The notes under the pieces were generated by a model. That model was not told where the DNA came from, did not search any database, and was given only the letters and a program-made list of their open reading frames with translations. From Bacteriovoracaceae bacterium (lineage in GTDB: Bacteria; Bdellovibrionota; Bacteriovoracia; Bacteriovoracales; Bacteriovoracaceae): DNA of 64,000 nucleotides. The DNA is taken from NCBI GenBank assembly GCA_021737405.1, contig JAIPEG010000004.1:1-64000 (forward strand). The letters run 5' to 3'. This document shows, in pieces, positions 18,601 to 27,479 of the stretch. Numbering within the stretch: position 1 is the first letter of the stretch; each line of letters starts with the position of its first letter. The translations under genes and the position numbers were made by a program.

Positions 18601-18654
18601 GTTCACAAATTGAACAGGACATCACGGAGGATGTCTCAACGCCATAGGAGGGCG
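18601..18654 (+). promoter_or_regulatory. Three consecutive small hairpins upstream of the aminopeptidase start
   Basis: GTTCA/TGAAC (18601-18615), GACATC/GATGTC (18618-18635) and CGCC/GGCG (18640-18654) follow each other just before the ATG at 18657. The last stem flanks the AGGAGG ribosome-binding site, so it could limit translation; the first could be an operator. None has a U-run. The roles are inferred from position only. Confidence 0.4.
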
Positions 18655-18656
18655 AA

Positions 18657-19850
18657 ATGAATTCCTTTATCCTGAGGCTCTTAGTCGGGAGCTCTATTCT
18701 TATAAATTCTACATTTGCTCTCGCCCCTAAAAAAATTATTACAATTGGGCGTGATTTAAAAGAGGCCGCTTTCCCAATAGGAAAAAGTAATTATAAACAG
18801 AGTCTATTTGAAAATGATGAGCTCTCCTTAATGGAAGTATCTGAAAATGATCTCGAGAGAATCTCTCATTTAGCCCATGAAAAGTTTAATCGTTGTGGTG
18901 GTTTTGTTGTCCACGAGGATCAGGAAAAAGCTTGGTCAGAAGTAGATAATCAAAGTCTCAGACTCTCTGCGCAAAAGAGCTTAATGGTTGATTACGCTAT
19001 TAACCAGCAAAATACCGTCAATAATATGATCCAAGAGGTACAGGAGACTAATATTAGAGAAGTGATTCTTAAGCTTTCTTCTTACAAGAATCGTTATTAT
19101 AAAAGTCAGACAGGTACTGAGTCGTCGCTGTGGTTATTTGATTATTGGAAGAATTTGGTGGCCCATAGATCTGATATTTTAGTTTCACGCTATAAGCATA
19201 GTGGTTGGCCTCAGGACACTATAATGGTTGAGATTCAGGGGAAAACAGATGACAAAATCGTCATTGGTGGACACGCTGATAGTATTGCCGGTTGGTGGGG
19301 AAGAGACCGTGCAAGGGCTCCTGGAGCTGATGATAATGCTTCCGGAATAGCAACAATGACCGAAATACTAAGAGTATTGGTAAATGGTAACTATAGGCCG
19401 ACAAATACGATTGTCTTTGCAGCTTATGCAGCTGAAGAAGTTGGTCTCCTTGGTTCAAGGGAAGTTGCTGGAAGCTTTAAAGAAAATAATGAAAATGTTC
19501 TCGGTGTTCTTCAATTAGATATGACTAATTTTAAAGGAAGTGATTGGGATATCGTTTTGATGTCAGACTATACCAATGAGGCACAAAATAAATTTATTGG
19601 ATCCCTTATTGATACTTACCTTCCGGGGCTTGCTTGGGGTTATGACAAGTGTGGTTATGCGTGTTCCGACCACGCCAGTTGGAACTCTCAAGGTTATCCA
19701 GCTTCGATGCCATTTGAAGCAAAAAAAGGTGATTCAAATCGTCATATACATTCAGACAGAGATACTCTTTCTCAGTCTGGAGATAACGCCGACCATGCTC
19801 AAAAATTTGCAAAAATGGGTTTAGCTTTTGTTTTAGAATTGGATAATTAG
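18657..19850 (+). CDS. Exported M28 family aminopeptidase (Vibrio/Aeromonas leucyl aminopeptidase type)
   Basis: A 397-aa protein with a signal peptide (cleavage near TFALA), a propeptide of about 100 residues and an M28 catalytic domain. The di-zinc ligands are visible as H206 (GGHADS), D225 (GADDNASG), the catalytic E260/E261 pair, D288 (LDMTNF) and H365 (HIHSDRDT). A CGYAC pair at 332-336 matches the disulfide next to the active site in the Vibrio proteolyticus enzyme. It would release N-terminal amino acids outside the cytoplasm, complementing the exported subtilase and the opp importer. A strong AGGAGG site precedes the ATG. Confidence 0.92.
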   Translation: MNSFILRLLVGSSILINSTFALAPKKIITIGRDLKEAAFPIGKSNYKQSLFENDELSLMEVSENDLERISHLAHEKFNRCGGFVVHEDQEKAWSEVDNQSLRLSAQKSLMVDYAINQQNTVNNMIQEVQETNIREVILKLSSYKNRYYKSQTGTESSLWLFDYWKNLVAHRSDILVSRYKHSGWPQDTIMVEIQGKTDDKIVIGGHADSIAGWWGRDRARAPGADDNASGIATMTEILRVLVNGNYRPTNTIVFAAYAAEEVGLLGSREVAGSFKENNENVLGVLQLDMTNFKGSDWDIVLMSDYTNEAQNKFIGSLIDTYLPGLAWGYDKCGYACSDHASWNSQGYPASMPFEAKKGDSNRHIHSDRDTLSQSGDNADHAQKFAKMGLAFVLELDN

Positions 19851-19916
19851 CCGTTTTACACAGACCTCGTTAGAATGGGATAGAGATTTAACTGTTTCAC
19901 TTTAGCGAGGAAAACT

Positions 19917-22565
19917 GTGGCCCAAAATGATGTTCCAACATTACCCGACTTTGACGTTATTAGAAAATTTATAGACTCAGAAAGAAAGACGATCATTAGG
20001 GTCAATGAACTTCGCAATGAAGATATTGATTATGTACGAGAAATTAATGAAGCAAAAGAAATCCTGGATTTTGTAGAAGAGATACAAAAAAGTATTCATG
20101 AGTTTTTTTCGACATATCCCTCCCTTATCAATCTCTTCAATAAAGACTTTCTTCCATTAGCAGAATTTTTTCAAAGAGATAACGTACTAGATCTAATTTT
20201 TTTGGATGATTGTCTCTTTCCAGAGAAAGAGATGTTTTTCTTTGGTCAAGATGGTGGCATTAGTAAGAGTATTTTAGATCTTAATAAGAAAACCATATTA
20301 GATTGGCAAAATGAAAGAAAAGTAAAACATCAGGAAACTCAAAAGCTCGTTAAGGAAAATTTTTCATTAGAGATCAAGTCCGCGGGGTTAGATTGCCAAT
20401 GTGTCAGTTGCTTAGGTGACTATAGAACAAGACTTCGTGAATTTGTTTTGGAGCATTGTCGTGATTTAATTCAAGATACGGCCAATCAAATGGCAGAAAA
20501 GTTAGAGAAAGAAGCCTTAGATGAATCAAGTTATCTCTATACAGAGATGCAAAAGGGAATTGATAAGATTCTCCATAAAGTTCGTTATCGCCTTAAGAGA
20601 TCGACTCTTAATCGATTAGATTCTCAAATAAAACCTTTGATCAAAGATACCTTTACCTACCCTTCGGAGCTGGCCCTTAAAAGAGAAAAGGTAATTGTTC
20701 CTTTTTTGAAAGGCTATCTTTATGAAGAGGGGGTTATGGATGATCTTGTTGGAGAAGATGAGTTTAAAAGATTTTTCAATCAACTTGGGACTCATCTTTG
20801 GCGCAATGAAAGATATTTGATTAGAGAATTTAAAAAGCTAGTTAAATCTGTCATGATTTTAAAGAGACAGGATATTTCAGGTAAAATTCTTCAGGACTAT
20901 ATTGGAGAATTTTGGATTCATGCCGAGGCGAGAACAATCAAAAGAAAAATCGTCTATCACATGGGCCCTACTAATTCTGGGAAAACTTATCACGCTATAG
21001 AAGCATTAACGAAAGCGAAGAAAGGTTGTTACCTTGCCCCCTTAAGGTTATTAGCGGCAGAGCTTTACGATACCATGAACAACAAAGGTGTTGTAACGAC
21101 ACTGTTAACAGGCGAAGAAGTCATTGAAAAAGAGGATGCTACCCATTACAGCTCAACAATTGAAATGGCCCGCCTTACTGAATATTTTGATTGCTGTGTA
21201 ATAGATGAAATTCAGATGATCACCGATGGTCAAAGAGGTTGGGCATGGACTCGAGCACTGGTAAATATTTTTGCTCAAGAAGTTCATCTTTGTGGTGATC
21301 CTTCCGTCTTAGAGTTAGTTAAAAAAATCGTTGAATTATGTGGTGATGAACTCGAAATTAAAGAGTACAGCCGAATGACAGAACTTAATGTGGAGAAAGA
21401 GCCTGTTGTCCTTGGAGATCTTCAAAAGTCTGACGCTTTAATCGTTTTTTCAAGAAGAAATGCTCTCAGATACAAAAGAGATCTTGAACGCCTTGGCTTT
21501 AAAGTTTCTATAGTCTATGGCAGGCTCTCACCTGAGGTTCGAAGGGAGCAAGCAAGAAAATTTGATGAAGGTGAAACTGATATCATTGTAGCAACAGATG
21601 CTATTTCGATGGGTATGAACCTCCCTATTCGAAGGATTATATTTACTACGTTAACGAAATTTATAAATTCTCAAGAATTCCAAATCAGTGATAGTGAGAT
21701 TAAACAAATTGCTGGTAGGGCAGGTCGGTACCAGCGCTTTCCTACAGGCTTTGTTAATTGCTTAACCAAAGTTGAGGATGGTCGTGAAATCGTTAACGAA
21801 GCATTGTCATCAAATCTAGATCAGAAAAAGAAATGTATGGTTGGTCCAGACTTGGATATCTTTGGGAAAGTTAACGGTGCACTAGATGAAAATGGCCTCC
21901 CTCAGTTAAATTTATCTGAATTTTTAAGACTTTTTAACACGATGACTTTCCAAAAGCCCTTCTATTGTGTCGAGCTTAAGGAAATGATTGAACTATCTGA
22001 GATGGTTGAGGATGCGGACGTAAATAGTATTCTCACACAGGCTGAAATATTTGGATTCACTTGCGCTCCTGTTAATTTGGGTCTTATCGATCATGTACAA
22101 TATTATGTTTGGATCCTTAATCATTATGTCCAAAATAACCCCATAATCAATGAAGAGATTGATCCTACTTCAAATGACATAGACTATCTTGAAACGTCTA
22201 TTAAATGTGTAGAGCTTTATCAATGGCTTTCCCGTCACTTTAATAATAAGAACTTCTCTTTTGACGAAGCGATTCTCTTAAATAACAAGGGAGCTGCGAT
22301 TGAAAAGCTTAATACATTATTAAGTAATAAGATTGTCCCGACATGTTCTAGTTGTGGTGCAAAGCTTGCTGATCAATCAAAATTTAATATTTGCGAAAAA
22401 TGCTTTAAAGAAAGACGCTTTGGTCGCCGTGGAAAGGGCCGTCCTGGTGATTCTGGTAATAGCGGTGATAAAAAAGATCCAATGAAAAGAGGAAGCCCAG
22501 GTAAAAGTGGTCGTGGTGCTAAAAAGAGTTTTGATAAGCGAAAACGAAAAAGAGGAAAAAGTTAA
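19917..22565 (+). CDS. SUV3-like superfamily 2 RNA helicase with C-terminal zinc motif
   Basis: GTG start with GCGAGGAAAA upstream; 882 aa. After a roughly 340-residue N-terminal region (with a CQCVSC motif), the helicase core has GPTNSGKT at 350-357 (Walker A), DEIQ at 430-433, an IVATDAISMGMNLPI block and QIAGRAGRY (motif VI). The GPTNSGKT and DEIQMI motifs are those of SUV3, the 3'-5' RNA helicase of the mitochondrial degradosome. The C-terminus adds a four-Cys zinc motif from residue 810 (CSSC...CEKC) and a Gly/Arg/Lys-rich tail, both suited to RNA binding. It likely unwinds RNA for decay or ribosome assembly. It heads an apparent operon with the next two genes. Confidence 0.88.
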   Translation: MAQNDVPTLPDFDVIRKFIDSERKTIIRVNELRNEDIDYVREINEAKEILDFVEEIQKSIHEFFSTYPSLINLFNKDFLPLAEFFQRDNVLDLIFLDDCLFPEKEMFFFGQDGGISKSILDLNKKTILDWQNERKVKHQETQKLVKENFSLEIKSAGLDCQCVSCLGDYRTRLREFVLEHCRDLIQDTANQMAEKLEKEALDESSYLYTEMQKGIDKILHKVRYRLKRSTLNRLDSQIKPLIKDTFTYPSELALKREKVIVPFLKGYLYEEGVMDDLVGEDEFKRFFNQLGTHLWRNERYLIREFKKLVKSVMILKRQDISGKILQDYIGEFWIHAEARTIKRKIVYHMGPTNSGKTYHAIEALTKAKKGCYLAPLRLLAAELYDTMNNKGVVTTLLTGEEVIEKEDATHYSSTIEMARLTEYFDCCVIDEIQMITDGQRGWAWTRALVNIFAQEVHLCGDPSVLELVKKIVELCGDELEIKEYSRMTELNVEKEPVVLGDLQKSDALIVFSRRNALRYKRDLERLGFKVSIVYGRLSPEVRREQARKFDEGETDIIVATDAISMGMNLPIRRIIFTTLTKFINSQEFQISDSEIKQIAGRAGRYQRFPTGFVNCLTKVEDGREIVNEALSSNLDQKKKCMVGPDLDIFGKVNGALDENGLPQLNLSEFLRLFNTMTFQKPFYCVELKEMIELSEMVEDADVNSILTQAEIFGFTCAPVNLGLIDHVQYYVWILNHYVQNNPIINEEIDPTSNDIDYLETSIKCVELYQWLSRHFNNKNFSFDEAILLNNKGAAIEKLNTLLSNKIVPTCSSCGAKLADQSKFNICEKCFKERRFGRRGKGRPGDSGNSGDKKDPMKRGSPGKSGRGAKKSFDKRKRKRGKS

Positions 22566-23384
22566 GTGAAGTTATATGACTACGCTTATAAAATTCTTAT
22601 GGGAGGGAACTTAGATGATAAACTCCTATCCTCAACAACTATTAATTGGGATATTAATGAGAACTGGGAATCAGCACGATATCAGTCTCCAGCTCGTTCT
22701 GCTCAAATTGCCTTTTCAGAAGATCAGATAAAATTTCCAAGTAAAGGCGCCTTAAAGTCTGATAAAGAAAAAGGAAAAGCTCTGCATTTCTTTGCTAATC
22801 ATGAACTTCTCGCCATTGAAATGATGGCACAAGCGTTATTACTTTTTCCTGAACTTTCACTTTCACAGAAAAAGCTTCTCGTAAGTACGATTGATGAGGA
22901 GCAAAAGCATTTGACTCTTTATCTTGAAAGGATGAAGGATTTTCATACGACTTTCGGAGACTATCCTTTAAACTCTTTTTTTTGGTCTTTCATGGACGAA
23001 ATTCATTCATCGGATCAATTTTATGCTGTCATTTCATTGACCTTTGAACAAGCCAATTTAGATTTTGCGCAATACTATAAAGAACTTTTTAAAGATCTAG
23101 GTGATATTAAGACTTATGAAATATTGGAAGAAGTTTATCAAGATGAAATTAAACACGTTGCAAGAGGGCGTATCGAATTACTAAAAAGTACCAATTCACC
23201 CGATGATCTTTGGAATCATTACTGTGAAAGTCTGCCTGGTAAACTCACTCCTGCAAGGGCAAAGGGAATTCGCTTTGATGATATCGGTAGAGAAAAAGCC
23301 GGTCTAGGCCGGGACTTTATAGAAAGTGTAAAAAATTATCAAAACTCCTTTTCCATAACGAATAGAAAACAGTGGAAAAAGTAA
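22566..23384 (+). CDS. DUF455 ferritin-like protein (putative diiron)
   Basis: GTG start immediately after the helicase stop (TAAGTG), so translational coupling is likely. The 272-aa helical protein has a ferritin-like ligand pattern: Glu near residues 80-85 (FFANHELLAIE), E112 and H115 (DEEQKH), E161 (TFEQAN), E194 and H197 (DEIKH). The LHFFANHELLAIEMMAQALL segment is typical of DUF455. The reaction is unknown; related ferritin-like diiron proteins include oxygenases such as the tRNA hydroxylase MiaE. Linkage to an RNA helicase makes an RNA-related role conceivable, but this is inference. Confidence 0.8.
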   Translation: MKLYDYAYKILMGGNLDDKLLSSTTINWDINENWESARYQSPARSAQIAFSEDQIKFPSKGALKSDKEKGKALHFFANHELLAIEMMAQALLLFPELSLSQKKLLVSTIDEEQKHLTLYLERMKDFHTTFGDYPLNSFFWSFMDEIHSSDQFYAVISLTFEQANLDFAQYYKELFKDLGDIKTYEILEEVYQDEIKHVARGRIELLKSTNSPDDLWNHYCESLPGKLTPARAKGIRFDDIGREKAGLGRDFIESVKNYQNSFSITNRKQWKK

Positions 23385-24454
23385 CTTACTACCTCGTTAA
23401 TATTGATTTTGAAAAGGCCTTAAATCGATCATCTTTTGAATTCCCAACCTGGAATAAGTTAGATGGAGAATTAGAGTACTTATTCTTTTGGTTAAACGAG
23501 GAAAACCAGGCGCTATTTACCAAGAAAAGCTATAGCGCTGATTATTTAAAATATATAGAAGAGTTAACAGGCACATCAAAGTCCTATTCAGCAACTCCAG
23601 ATCGTTATGAATTATGGTGGGGACAATTAAATAATGAAGATGATTTTGATTTAGAAAAAAAAATCAATTCAAACTTGATTCTACCAAAAATAAGAGACGA
23701 ATTAGGTTTAGACGCTAATTTAGGTCAGGTCTTTACTAAAGAAAACGATCTTCAAAAATACTTGGCGGGAATTAATCAAGAAGTTGTCATTAAAGATGAG
23801 TTTGGTTTTTCTGGACAGGGGTTAAAATTCACTGTGGACAAAGTTTCGAAGTATCCAGTTCTTGTAGAGCGGTGGGTTGAGCGAGTTAGAGACTTTGGAG
23901 TTTACGTCGATCACAATCAAGTTAACATCACACAATCACACATCGGTCCTAAAGGTACCTTTAAGGGAAGTTTGATAAAAAACGAATTCCCCGAAAATGA
24001 AGTTATCAAGAAGGAAGTAAAGCGAATTTTTGATTATTGCCATTCCCATTATAAAGTAGATTTCCTCCAAATTGATATGTATCAATTCATGAGTGGTTCA
24101 ACTTTACAATTTCAATTTCTCGGTGAAATTAATCATAGAAGAACACTGGGGACAGTTGGGTTTAAGCTTCATGAAAAATTCGGAAATAAAGTTTCGTTTT
24201 TAGGAATAATTCCTTCTCATAAAATTATCAAGAATGAGTCCCCAAAAGAGTTAATCTCTTCTTTTGATAAGCTTGCTTATAATCCCGTCACAAAAACGGG
24301 TGTAATTATGCTCTCCTCAGGCCTTGAGAACTTTTCTTTGTTTCTTTTTACGGAAGAGAGTGAGAGAACCTTGCAATTTTTAATCCGTGATTGGTGGATT
24401 AAACTTGTGGGAAGCGATAAGCGACTACCCCCCGAATTTATCGTATACCTCTAA
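23372..24454 (+). CDS. ATP-grasp-like protein of unknown substrate
   Basis: This 360-aa protein overlaps the DUF455 gene by 13 nt (GTG start at 23372). Features consistent with a divergent ATP-grasp fold are VVIKDEFGFSGQG near residue 130 (nucleotide-binding Lys and Gly loop), VERWVERVRDFGVYV, and FLGEINHRRTLGT near 250, in the place of the E-x-N metal site. ATP-grasp enzymes join a carboxylate to an amine or thiol. No substrate is suggested by sequence. It is the third gene of the helicase operon, and its 3' end overlaps the opposing aldolase by 30 nt. Confidence 0.6.
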   Translation: MEKVTYYLVNIDFEKALNRSSFEFPTWNKLDGELEYLFFWLNEENQALFTKKSYSADYLKYIEELTGTSKSYSATPDRYELWWGQLNNEDDFDLEKKINSNLILPKIRDELGLDANLGQVFTKENDLQKYLAGINQEVVIKDEFGFSGQGLKFTVDKVSKYPVLVERWVERVRDFGVYVDHNQVNITQSHIGPKGTFKGSLIKNEFPENEVIKKEVKRIFDYCHSHYKVDFLQIDMYQFMSGSTLQFQFLGEINHRRTLGTVGFKLHEKFGNKVSFLGIIPSHKIIKNESPKELISSFDKLAYNPVTKTGVIMLSSGLENFSLFLFTEESERTLQFLIRDWWIKLVGSDKRLPPEFIVYL

Positions 24455-25141
24455 AAGCAATTTTCCAGCGGTATCCATATCCGGCGCAAAACTAATCACA
24501 CCGTCATCATGACCTTTCATAACAATAAGACCTGTGTCGTTATTCTTCACTATGTTCTGAACAGCTTGCGCCATATCTAAAGTACCATAGGGGATTTCTT
24601 TTGCTGTCGCGGGATAATTTTCTTTTATCATTCCTTTCCAAATTGCGGTGGAATGAATATGAAAAACGACGTTTATACTTGTGTTTCCCTCATAGACTGC
24701 GGCGTGGGTAAGTGCCTCACTTGAAGCCTCAAGAGGACCTTTAACTTTTACTAAGTTTTTAGCAAGGTCAAAATCAAGGACCCTGGTATAGTGATCTCCA
24801 AATAAAGTAGGCAAACCACCAGTTTGTGTGCCTGTAATAATGAATTGGGGATTTTCAGTTTTATGAAGGAATAAATACTCTTTTCTTTGACTTAAATTAC
24901 CATAACCTATCTTTTCAGGCAGGTATTCTCCAATGAGCTTTAATTTGTAGAGTGTATCTCTCCACTTTTCAAGTTCACTGAATTCATCGGCCATTAGAGC
25001 ATTTGAGAGCTCAAATTGACTGCGATCGTATTTTATTACTCCATCATCTATCGGGCACATATAAACTTTTCTGACAAAATTTCGATAAGTTAATATAGAT
25101 ATAAACAATTTTGTTGGATTTGGAAACTTTGTGCTCTCCAT
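24425..25141 (-). CDS. Class II aldolase/adducin family protein
   Basis: A 238-aa protein with the class II aldolase/adducin fold: GNLSQR near residue 80, a TGTQTGGL segment, the zinc-site HIHSTAIW block and a later conserved His in MKGHDDGVI. Relatives include fuculose-phosphate aldolase and methylthioribulose-phosphate dehydratase. The N-terminal 50 residues are longer than usual. The substrate is not predictable and no sugar pathway genes adjoin it. It is a single-gene unit transcribed against the helicase operon. Confidence 0.8.
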   Translation of the reverse strand: MESTKFPNPTKLFISILTYRNFVRKVYMCPIDDGVIKYDRSQFELSNALMADEFSELEKWRDTLYKLKLIGEYLPEKIGYGNLSQRKEYLFLHKTENPQFIITGTQTGGLPTLFGDHYTRVLDFDLAKNLVKVKGPLEASSEALTHAAVYEGNTSINVVFHIHSTAIWKGMIKENYPATAKEIPYGTLDMAQAVQNIVKNNDTGLIVMKGHDDGVISFAPDMDTAGKLLLEVYDKFGG

Positions 25142-25190
25142 AATATGACAAAATTATTTTTATCCGATGTTAACCAATTGAGTGTGGAAT

Positions 25191-26261
25191 ATGAGTAAAC
25201 TTGATGAGCTAAAAGAGAAGTTTGAAGGCTTTGTTCAAGATCTTAAAGCCAAAATCCCATCAAAGAAATCAATTGATGAGGATGAAGAAGATTTTGACGA
25301 GGAATTTGAAGAAGATACAGGCAAGGTTCAAGTAGAGCCTGGAGCCCCTGAGGATGAAAATACACAAACAGATGTAAGCGAAAAAACTATTATTGATAGC
25401 GACGACGAAGACGATGATGAAGACGAGGAAGAGGACGGAGACGCTAAAAAGAAAAAGCAAAAGAAACTCTTAATTAACGGTCTTTTAGTCTTGGTCATAT
25501 TATATTTAGTTTATGATCAGTTCTTAAGTGGAGAATCTGGTAACGAAGTCCCGGAGCCACCAAAAAATGCTCTGACTAAGAAAAAAAGACCTAAGAGAAA
25601 GCCAAAGAAAAATATTGAAGATCCAGCTGTTGTGGCCCAGCAAACACCTGTTCCGGTAGCAACACCTGCTCTGACACCTGAGCCAACGCCAGAACCAACG
25701 CCAGAACCAACGCCTGAGCCGACGCCAGAACCAACGCCAGAGCCAACGCCAGAGCCGACACCTGAGCCGACAACTGATGCAACAGGGATTCCTCCTGAAA
25801 CACCAGAGAAGCCAATGGATGCTAAATTAGGAGAGAAAACAGAGAAGAAAAACTCACTAGCAATGGATGATAAGGTAGATGAAATCCTTAATAAATCTCT
25901 AAAAGATCAGATTGGTAATACAGAAAATAAACTTGGTGATCAACCAATAGACCCAAAGATGGATTATGTTGAACCACCAAATTACAAAAGACTTGGTAGA
26001 GGTCTTATTTACAATTGTATTGGGAAGCATTGGGCCTGTGTAGACAAATTTGCGTATTTCCAATGTCGTGAGAACACGAAGTGGAGCTCTGTGAATAAGA
26101 AAGATCCAGAATGTGTGATAAATAATGTTTATGCTAGTGAAAAGGACTGTGGCATTGTGCAGCTTCACTATATCAATACTAATGAGCCCACTGACTTTTG
26201 TAATGATGCTGAAAAGGCTGAAAAAACAATTCAGCCGAAAACCAAGGTCATTGTGCCATGA
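25191..26261 (+). CDS. Bitopic membrane protein with acidic cytoplasmic region and TPEP spacer
   Basis: I place the start at the ATG at 25191 (MSKLDELK), with GTGGA just upstream, rather than the in-frame GTG at 25182. Residues 1-90 are strongly acidic with Asp/Glu runs, then a Lys patch, then one membrane helix near residues 92-112 (LLINGLLVLVILYLVY). A Pro/Lys-rich stretch and eight TPEP units form an extended spacer, followed by a C-terminal domain with six Cys (about 275-330). The Lys patch before the helix suggests N-in topology with the spacer and Cys domain in the periplasm. The design resembles proteins that span the envelope toward the cell wall. No family recognised. Confidence 0.65.
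   Translation: MSKLDELKEKFEGFVQDLKAKIPSKKSIDEDEEDFDEEFEEDTGKVQVEPGAPEDENTQTDVSEKTIIDSDDEDDDEDEEEDGDAKKKKQKKLLINGLLVLVILYLVYDQFLSGESGNEVPEPPKNALTKKKRPKRKPKKNIEDPAVVAQQTPVPVATPALTPEPTPEPTPEPTPEPTPEPTPEPTPEPTPEPTTDATGIPPETPEKPMDAKLGEKTEKKNSLAMDDKVDEILNKSLKDQIGNTENKLGDQPIDPKMDYVEPPNYKRLGRGLIYNCIGKHWACVDKFAYFQCRENTKWSSVNKKDPECVINNVYASEKDCGIVQLHYINTNEPTDFCNDAEKAEKTIQPKTKVIVP
25674..25769 (+). repeat. 12-bp tandem repeat encoding eight Thr-Pro-Glu-Pro units
   Basis: Eight in-frame copies of a 12-bp unit (consensus ACGCCAGAACCA with synonymous changes) encode TPEP repeats in the bitopic protein. The third-position variation among units shows some age or selection on the protein. Such tracts can change length by slippage without a frameshift. 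Confidence 0.9.
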
Positions 26262-26297
26262 TGACGCACTGTTTTTTTGGAAATCTTCTGTAGTCCA

Positions 26298-26324
26298 AGC
26301 GCTATTTAGTCTAAAATAGTCGCT
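26298..26324 (+). promoter_or_regulatory. Hairpin and -10-like element abutting the start codon
   Basis: AGCG-CTATTT pairs with AAATAG-(T)-CGCT, a 10-bp stem with one bulged base, ending exactly at the ATG at 26325. There is no Shine-Dalgarno between it and the ATG. TAAAAT at 26312-26317 matches a -10 element placed so that transcription would start at or next to the A of ATG. Either a leaderless transcript or a structured start is possible. Confidence 0.4.
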
Positions 26325-27479
26325 ATGGAAAAAACCAATGGTTTATCATTCTCCTATAGTCCTAAATCTTTTGGAGATTCTCAAAAAGATTATTGGAATG
26401 CCGTAAATCATCTGTTGAAGATGGAATTTTCGAATATCAATTTTTATCAACTTAAAAAATTAAGTGAAGAACATGTTGGTATATTGATTGTTTCCATAGA
26501 AGAGGTTTTGGGAGAGGAAACTTTTTTGAGTCCAAGAGGAGCCATTATAACTTTTGATGGTGAAATAAGTGAAAAGCAAATTGAGTTTTGCCGCTCTATT
26601 TTTAATAAAAGCCTTCTGGGCTTTATCGATACTTCAAAGCCAGCCCTGCTACATGTTCCTTGGTTTAAGAGAATAGTTTTCGAAAGTCAGGTGCTCGGTA
26701 CGGGAGCAGAAGTTGGTGCCGGTCAAATTCATTTAGGAAAAATCCTAGAGCAAAGTTTAATTGAACTTCAAAGAGTCAAAAAACTTCATGAAAATGTTGT
26801 GCCGTTACGCCATGAGAAGATTAAGGGAATTAATCTCTATTCAAAATTTGCAGCCGGCTTTAGTAGTGGAGGAGAGTTTTTCGATATAAAAAAAGACGAT
26901 CAACAGATCATCATTATTGTAACCCACTCTAAGTCATATGTTGCGTCCTCTATTGCTTTGAATCACTTCGAAGAGTTTCAAAAAGTAAAAAATGCTAATA
27001 AAGAGCTAATTGAAGATTTTTTAGAAAATCTTATCAATGAATGCCGGGATTTAGATCTTATTGATAGAGAAACCCCCCAGGCATTACAACTTGATATTCT
27101 AAGATTAGACCTTCGTACATTTGAATATGAGGGCTTTCATTTTGGGCATGGATCATACTTCTCGAACGGAAGAAAGCTGTCCAATGAAAACCAGAGGGCC
27201 CTTAATGAAAACTTCTTTGAAGAGGCTCACTATAGCGGTCAACTTGAAAGAGGGGAAAAGCTAATATATGCAAGTCCTGGAGTGCTTCAGAATTTTGACT
27301 CTCGAGGGGAAAAAGGACTTTTGAACAAGATTATCCTTGAGCAATTTGATAATGGTCCAAGAGAAGTTCTAAATGAAATATTTTTTCAATTAAAAAAGAA
27401 TAATGAAGAAGATTTTTTAAAGTTTGATGCTTCCGTAATATATCTAGAGGTCGATGCCAATGCGTTTATTCAAGTTTAG
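26325..27479 (+). CDS. Degenerate SpoIIE/PP2C-type phosphatase-like protein
   Basis: The C-terminal two thirds (about residues 165-384) align by eye with SpoIIE-type PPM phosphatases: FSSGGEFFDI corresponds to the GGDYYD motif, EGFHFGHGSYF to the AGHP region, RGEKLIYASPGVLQNF to GDxLvlyTDGvxE, and the end (KFDASVIYLEVD) to the DDxT strand. All recognisable metal-binding Asp positions are changed (GGE for GGD, THSKSY for DVSGHG, SPG for TDG, FDAS for DDxT), so it is probably a pseudophosphatase or scaffold. The N-terminal 150 residues are unrecognised. It lies between the bitopic protein and an exported protein, both unknown. Confidence 0.6.
   Translation: MEKTNGLSFSYSPKSFGDSQKDYWNAVNHLLKMEFSNINFYQLKKLSEEHVGILIVSIEEVLGEETFLSPRGAIITFDGEISEKQIEFCRSIFNKSLLGFIDTSKPALLHVPWFKRIVFESQVLGTGAEVGAGQIHLGKILEQSLIELQRVKKLHENVVPLRHEKIKGINLYSKFAAGFSSGGEFFDIKKDDQQIIIIVTHSKSYVASSIALNHFEEFQKVKNANKELIEDFLENLINECRDLDLIDRETPQALQLDILRLDLRTFEYEGFHFGHGSYFSNGRKLSNENQRALNENFFEEAHYSGQLERGEKLIYASPGVLQNFDSRGEKGLLNKIILEQFDNGPREVLNEIFFQLKKNNEEDFLKFDASVIYLEVDANAFIQV

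Noticed and set aside
25591-25815. A minus-strand Ala/Leu-rich ORF
   Set aside because: It is the antisense of the TPEP repeat and has no start context.
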